Shown here piece after piece: positions 5,732 through 5,795 of a stretch of 5,795 nucleotides of DNA; the stretch's first letter is position 1, and every line of letters starts with the position of its first letter. Both the position numbers and the translations under genes were made by a program. A model generated the notes under the pieces. It had not been told where the DNA came from. It did not search any database and worked only from the letters and a program-made list of their open reading frames with translations. This DNA is from an uncultured Alistipes sp. (GTDB lineage: Bacteria > Bacteroidota > Bacteroidia > Bacteroidales > Rikenellaceae): positions 1 to 5,795 of the forward strand of contig CAKVKI010000170.1 in assembly GCA_934754975.1 (NCBI GenBank), read 5' to 3'.

Positions 5732-5795
5732 CACTGCCGTACAAATACCGGGGCGTCGTACTGCTGATCCTGCTCGTCCTCGTGCTTCCGTGGGC
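5728..5795 (+). CDS. N-terminus of a GspM/PilO-like membrane protein (gene runs off the right edge)
   Basis: ATG at 5728 opens a frame of 22 codons to the window edge, reading MTLPYKYRGVVLLILLVLVL then PW. A short basic start followed at once by a hydrophobic helix is the usual opening of GspM/PilO-type bitopic proteins, and this is the position they hold after GspL/PilN. It overlaps the stop of the -1 frame tail by ATGA. With only 22 residues the family call rests mainly on gene order; another inner-membrane component is possible. Confidence 0.5.
   Translation, partial: MTLPYKYRGVVLLILLVLVLPW

Overview
The window holds most of a compact gene cluster for a type II secretion / type IV pilus-like (T2SS/T4P) machine, with a divergent partial gene at its left edge. 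All cluster genes are on the plus strand and tightly packed. In order they are a pseudopilin/pilin (600-1019), a minimal A24 prepilin peptidase (1025-1492), a GspE-type ATPase (1483-2916), a GspD-type secretin (2920-4785), a GspL/PilN-like bitopic protein (from 4782) and the start of a GspM/PilO-like protein (from 5728, running off the right edge). The junctions are a 5-nt gap, a 10-nt overlap, a 3-nt gap and ATGA overlaps, so this is very probably one translationally coupled operon.

Organism (inference): probably a GC-rich member of the Bacteroidota, perhaps Alistipes-like. No start in the cluster has a recognisable Shine-Dalgarno sequence, there are TAnnTTTG -7-like boxes, and the secretin signal peptide ends in Ala-Gln, which is common in that phylum. 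Genus cannot be fixed from this window. Complete T2SS/T4P-type clusters are not a standard feature of Bacteroidota, whose best known secretion route is the type IX system, so the locus is of interest.

Region by region. Positions 1-281, minus strand: an unrecognised membrane-anchored protein, N-terminus only. Positions 282-599: an AT-rich divergent intergenic region with a perfect 9-bp-arm palindrome (488-506), an overlapping 12-bp palindrome (482-493) and a candidate -7 box just ahead of the pseudopilin. Positions 600-5795: the GC-rich secretion/pilus operon.

How the genes would work together (family knowledge). The peptidase cleaves the pseudopilin leader, the ATPase drives pseudopilus or pilus assembly from the cytoplasmic face, the GspL/M-like pair links the ATPase to the periplasm, and the secretin forms the outer-membrane channel. 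No GspF/PilC platform protein, GspC or minor pseudopilins are visible; they may lie to the right.

The most notable anomaly is in the GspL-like gene. The frame opened at 4782 stops at 5672. A convincing C-terminal tail (DWIQRDVRLVNLEKERDG... to a TGA at 5729-5731) continues in the -1 frame from about 5642 and ends in an ATGA overlap with the next gene. This points to a frameshift near 5640, either a real mutation or a sequence error.
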